DNA from: Psococerastis gibbosa
Lineage: Eukaryota; Arthropoda; Insecta; Psocodea; Psocidae
NCBI GenBank assembly: GCA_963971405.1
Contig: OZ020485.1
Coordinates: forward strand, 31,267,921 to 31,331,920
DNA length: 64,000 bases
Direction of reading: 5' to 3'
In this document: positions 62,146 through 64,000 of the stretch, piece after piece
How positions within the stretch are numbered: position 1 is the stretch's first letter
Layout: every line of letters begins with the position of its first letter
The notes under the pieces: model-generated
Database searches by the model: none
What the model was told of the DNA's origin: nothing
The model's input: the letters and a program-made list of their open reading frames with translations, nothing else
Position numbers and translations under genes: made by a program

Positions 62146-64000
62146 CAGGGAGGCCCGTAACCAGTTTTTTCGGGGGGGGGGGGGGGCTGCCATCCATAGG
62201 GACGTTGACATTGGGCAAGGGACTAACGGACTAACTGTAACTTATAAGTAGACCTAGCCTCATAAAAAGTCCTTTGTGACATTATTATTATTTATACTCA
62301 GCATGATTCAATATTATCAAGTTGTTATAGAAGGTAAATAAATATAGGCTACAAAATAAAGTAACCCCCTAGGAAGCGTAAATGTCATTTTGAGGATAAT
62401 AGTTTACGGCTGCGCAGGAGTATTTGGCACAGCATGTCGATACCACCCACGCGTCCGACCAGATGGGTCACTGCCCCCCGGCCCCCGGCCCCCACTGGGC
62501 ACTACTCTGACACAGTTGAGCGGCACTGCCCGCAGCTCGCGTCTCTTTCAAGGGTGGCAGCCCACCCCGGGTATCTTTTATGCTCTATACCTTAAGGCTG
62601 AGGTTTCAAAACATTTTGTACCTAAACGACCACCCAGTCTTTCGAATGAAATTAATTTATTCCTCGTACTGCAGGCTGCAACACGAAATATTTAGCATTT
62701 TATGAGAGTGGTCAGTTCGAAATATCTTATTAAATAAAAATAATAACCTGAAATATTACGGCCCTTAAAAACACAATAAAGTATTTTATAACTGCTTTAT
62801 ACTACTGATTATATGCAATAGTTGTGGGCCTAGTAGTAGTTCAGTCAGCCTTTTGAGAAAGATTGTATTTTTTTTTAATTTAACATTTTCATATCTCTGC
62901 GGCTACAGAACGAGGAATTCATCATTTCGTAGAACAGTACTTGCTTTAAAAATATTATGAAATAGGAATCGGAGTACCCCCCCTACGAGGGCCGTATCCA
63001 GAATTATATTCGGGGGGGGGGGGGGGGGGTTCATCATGTCACCTCCAAACCTCAATACAGGGACGTAAAGTTGGGGGGGGGGGCACGGTCCAACTTGCCC
63101 CCCCCCCCCAGCCCCGAGCATTGTAAGACTTGCTGGTTCATACTTCATGGTCCCCTTTGCAGCAATATGAAAATAGGCATTCCTTTTTTTAGCTTTGTAA
63201 ATTCTACAGCTATACTTTACTATCTACTATTAAAATGCGTAAAACCCTACTATTTTGCTCTTATATTTTCGATTTTTCCTTATCCTTCCTGATGACGTCA
63301 TAAGGTCTACTTTGTTTTGCCCCCGCCATCATTCTAAAACTTTACGCCTCTGCCTCCATATATTTAAAACTCCAGTCTATCTAGTGCACGCTGCAAATAT
63401 TTGGGGGGTCCAGACCCCTGGAAACAATACAAATAATGTTCGAAATTCATGGGGTCGTTGGCATTAGACAAGGGTCAATGGGCCACTATAAGTACGCCTA
63501 CATATGAAACATAAACTATAATAATAATAGCTTATACGACAATATTATAATAATTATGTAACCTATCCTATGCGGTATGTCTATAGTAGTAGGTAGTCTA
63601 TATATTATACTATCCTGATCATGCACTCATGCGGCCGGCATAAAGTATAAGTTCTGGCTACGTGCCTGACTGAAATATCATTGCGTGCTCTCTAGACTGA
63701 GCAGAGACAGAAAGAGCCTTTGAAAATGTCGTCAACCTGTATAGCAACTGTCAATATATCATTCCCCGATCGAATCCGTCCGGCGTTTTTTCTCCTCCCT
63801 CAGATATAATTGACGGGAAGAAGGTCTTAAGAAGACTCGCGACCGTATGCGTTAAATGCAGTCGCTCACTGGAGCTTGAGCAGCGGCCTGCATTATTTAC
63901 AGGAGCCCTCAGATGTAGCTCAACTGTCGCCCCGACTAGTCCGTGTATTGTGACAGACATCAGTCTTACGGGGTCTAAGTGAGGTGCAGTGTATAGTTTT

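Larger units (their letters stand above)
54167..64000. other. Gene-poor region after CYP4
   Basis: I see no exon chain or conserved protein here. The content is foldbacks, dispersed repeats D, F, G and H, a T-arm palindrome, and at least seven poly-G/poly-C runs. The last 350 bases (63650-64000) look less repetitive and richer in GC, and could belong to a gene that continues past the window, but nothing can be named. Confidence 0.5.

Noticed and set aside
62451-62466. CCACCCACGCGTCCGACC resembles a cDNA-cloning adapter (CCCACGCGTCCG)
   Set aside because: A 12-base match in a GC-rich patch with no vector sequence or poly(A) beside it is not enough to call contamination.
63751-63960. Minus-strand open frame of 69 codons near the window end
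   Set aside because: No recognised motif and no splice or promoter context; may be part of a gene beyond the window, but unsupported.

Overview
The window is eukaryotic nuclear DNA, almost certainly from an insect or close arthropod relative. The genes have many short exons with GT-AG introns of about 0.1 to 3.7 kb and AATAAA-type poly(A) signals. The gene set is a bifunctional trehalose-6-phosphate synthase/phosphatase, secreted family-1 beta-glucosidases (myrosinase-like GH1) and a CYP4 P450. I cannot fix the order from sequence alone; a hemipteran is a reasonable guess. The DNA is AT-rich, packed with transposon remnants and has many poly-G/poly-C runs.

Layout. (1) 174-8720 (+): the 3' part of a trehalose-6-phosphate synthase gene, 12 exons, with both the GT20 and HAD phosphatase domains; the 5' end lies before the window. 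(2) 9208-16099 (-), 17261-24685 (+) and 26576-37221 (+): three complete GH1 genes, called here A, B and C. Each has 11 exons with the same intron phases and nearly identical exon lengths (501, 499 and 488 aa), so they arose by tandem duplication. A and B are head to head; A is tail to tail with the trehalose gene. All three keep the acid/base and nucleophile glutamates and begin with a signal peptide. A and C have a TATA box flanked by GATA-type motifs. (3) 37594-42952: a long-inverted-repeat element containing a very young LTR retrotransposon and a small MITE. (4) 45911-54092 (+): a complete CYP4-family P450, 8 exons, 495 aa. (5) 54093-64000: no gene I can support; repeats, foldback elements and poly-G/C tracts.

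Mobile DNA accounts for most of the rest. It includes PIF/Harbinger-like MITEs with TTA/TAA target duplications, hAT-like elements with 8-bp target duplications, TA-flanked MITEs, a mariner remnant, a tRNA-derived SINE family, at least six non-LTR retrotransposon fragments, several unclassified dispersed repeats and perfect or near-perfect foldbacks. Many sit in introns of the five genes, and all exon reading frames remain intact.

How the genes may work together: the trehalose enzyme makes the haemolymph sugar, the GH1 enzymes are secreted glucosidases (digestion or activation of plant/defensive glucosides), and the CYP4 is a microsomal monooxygenase. A joint pathway is only a possibility. 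The main biological unit is the GH1 tandem array.
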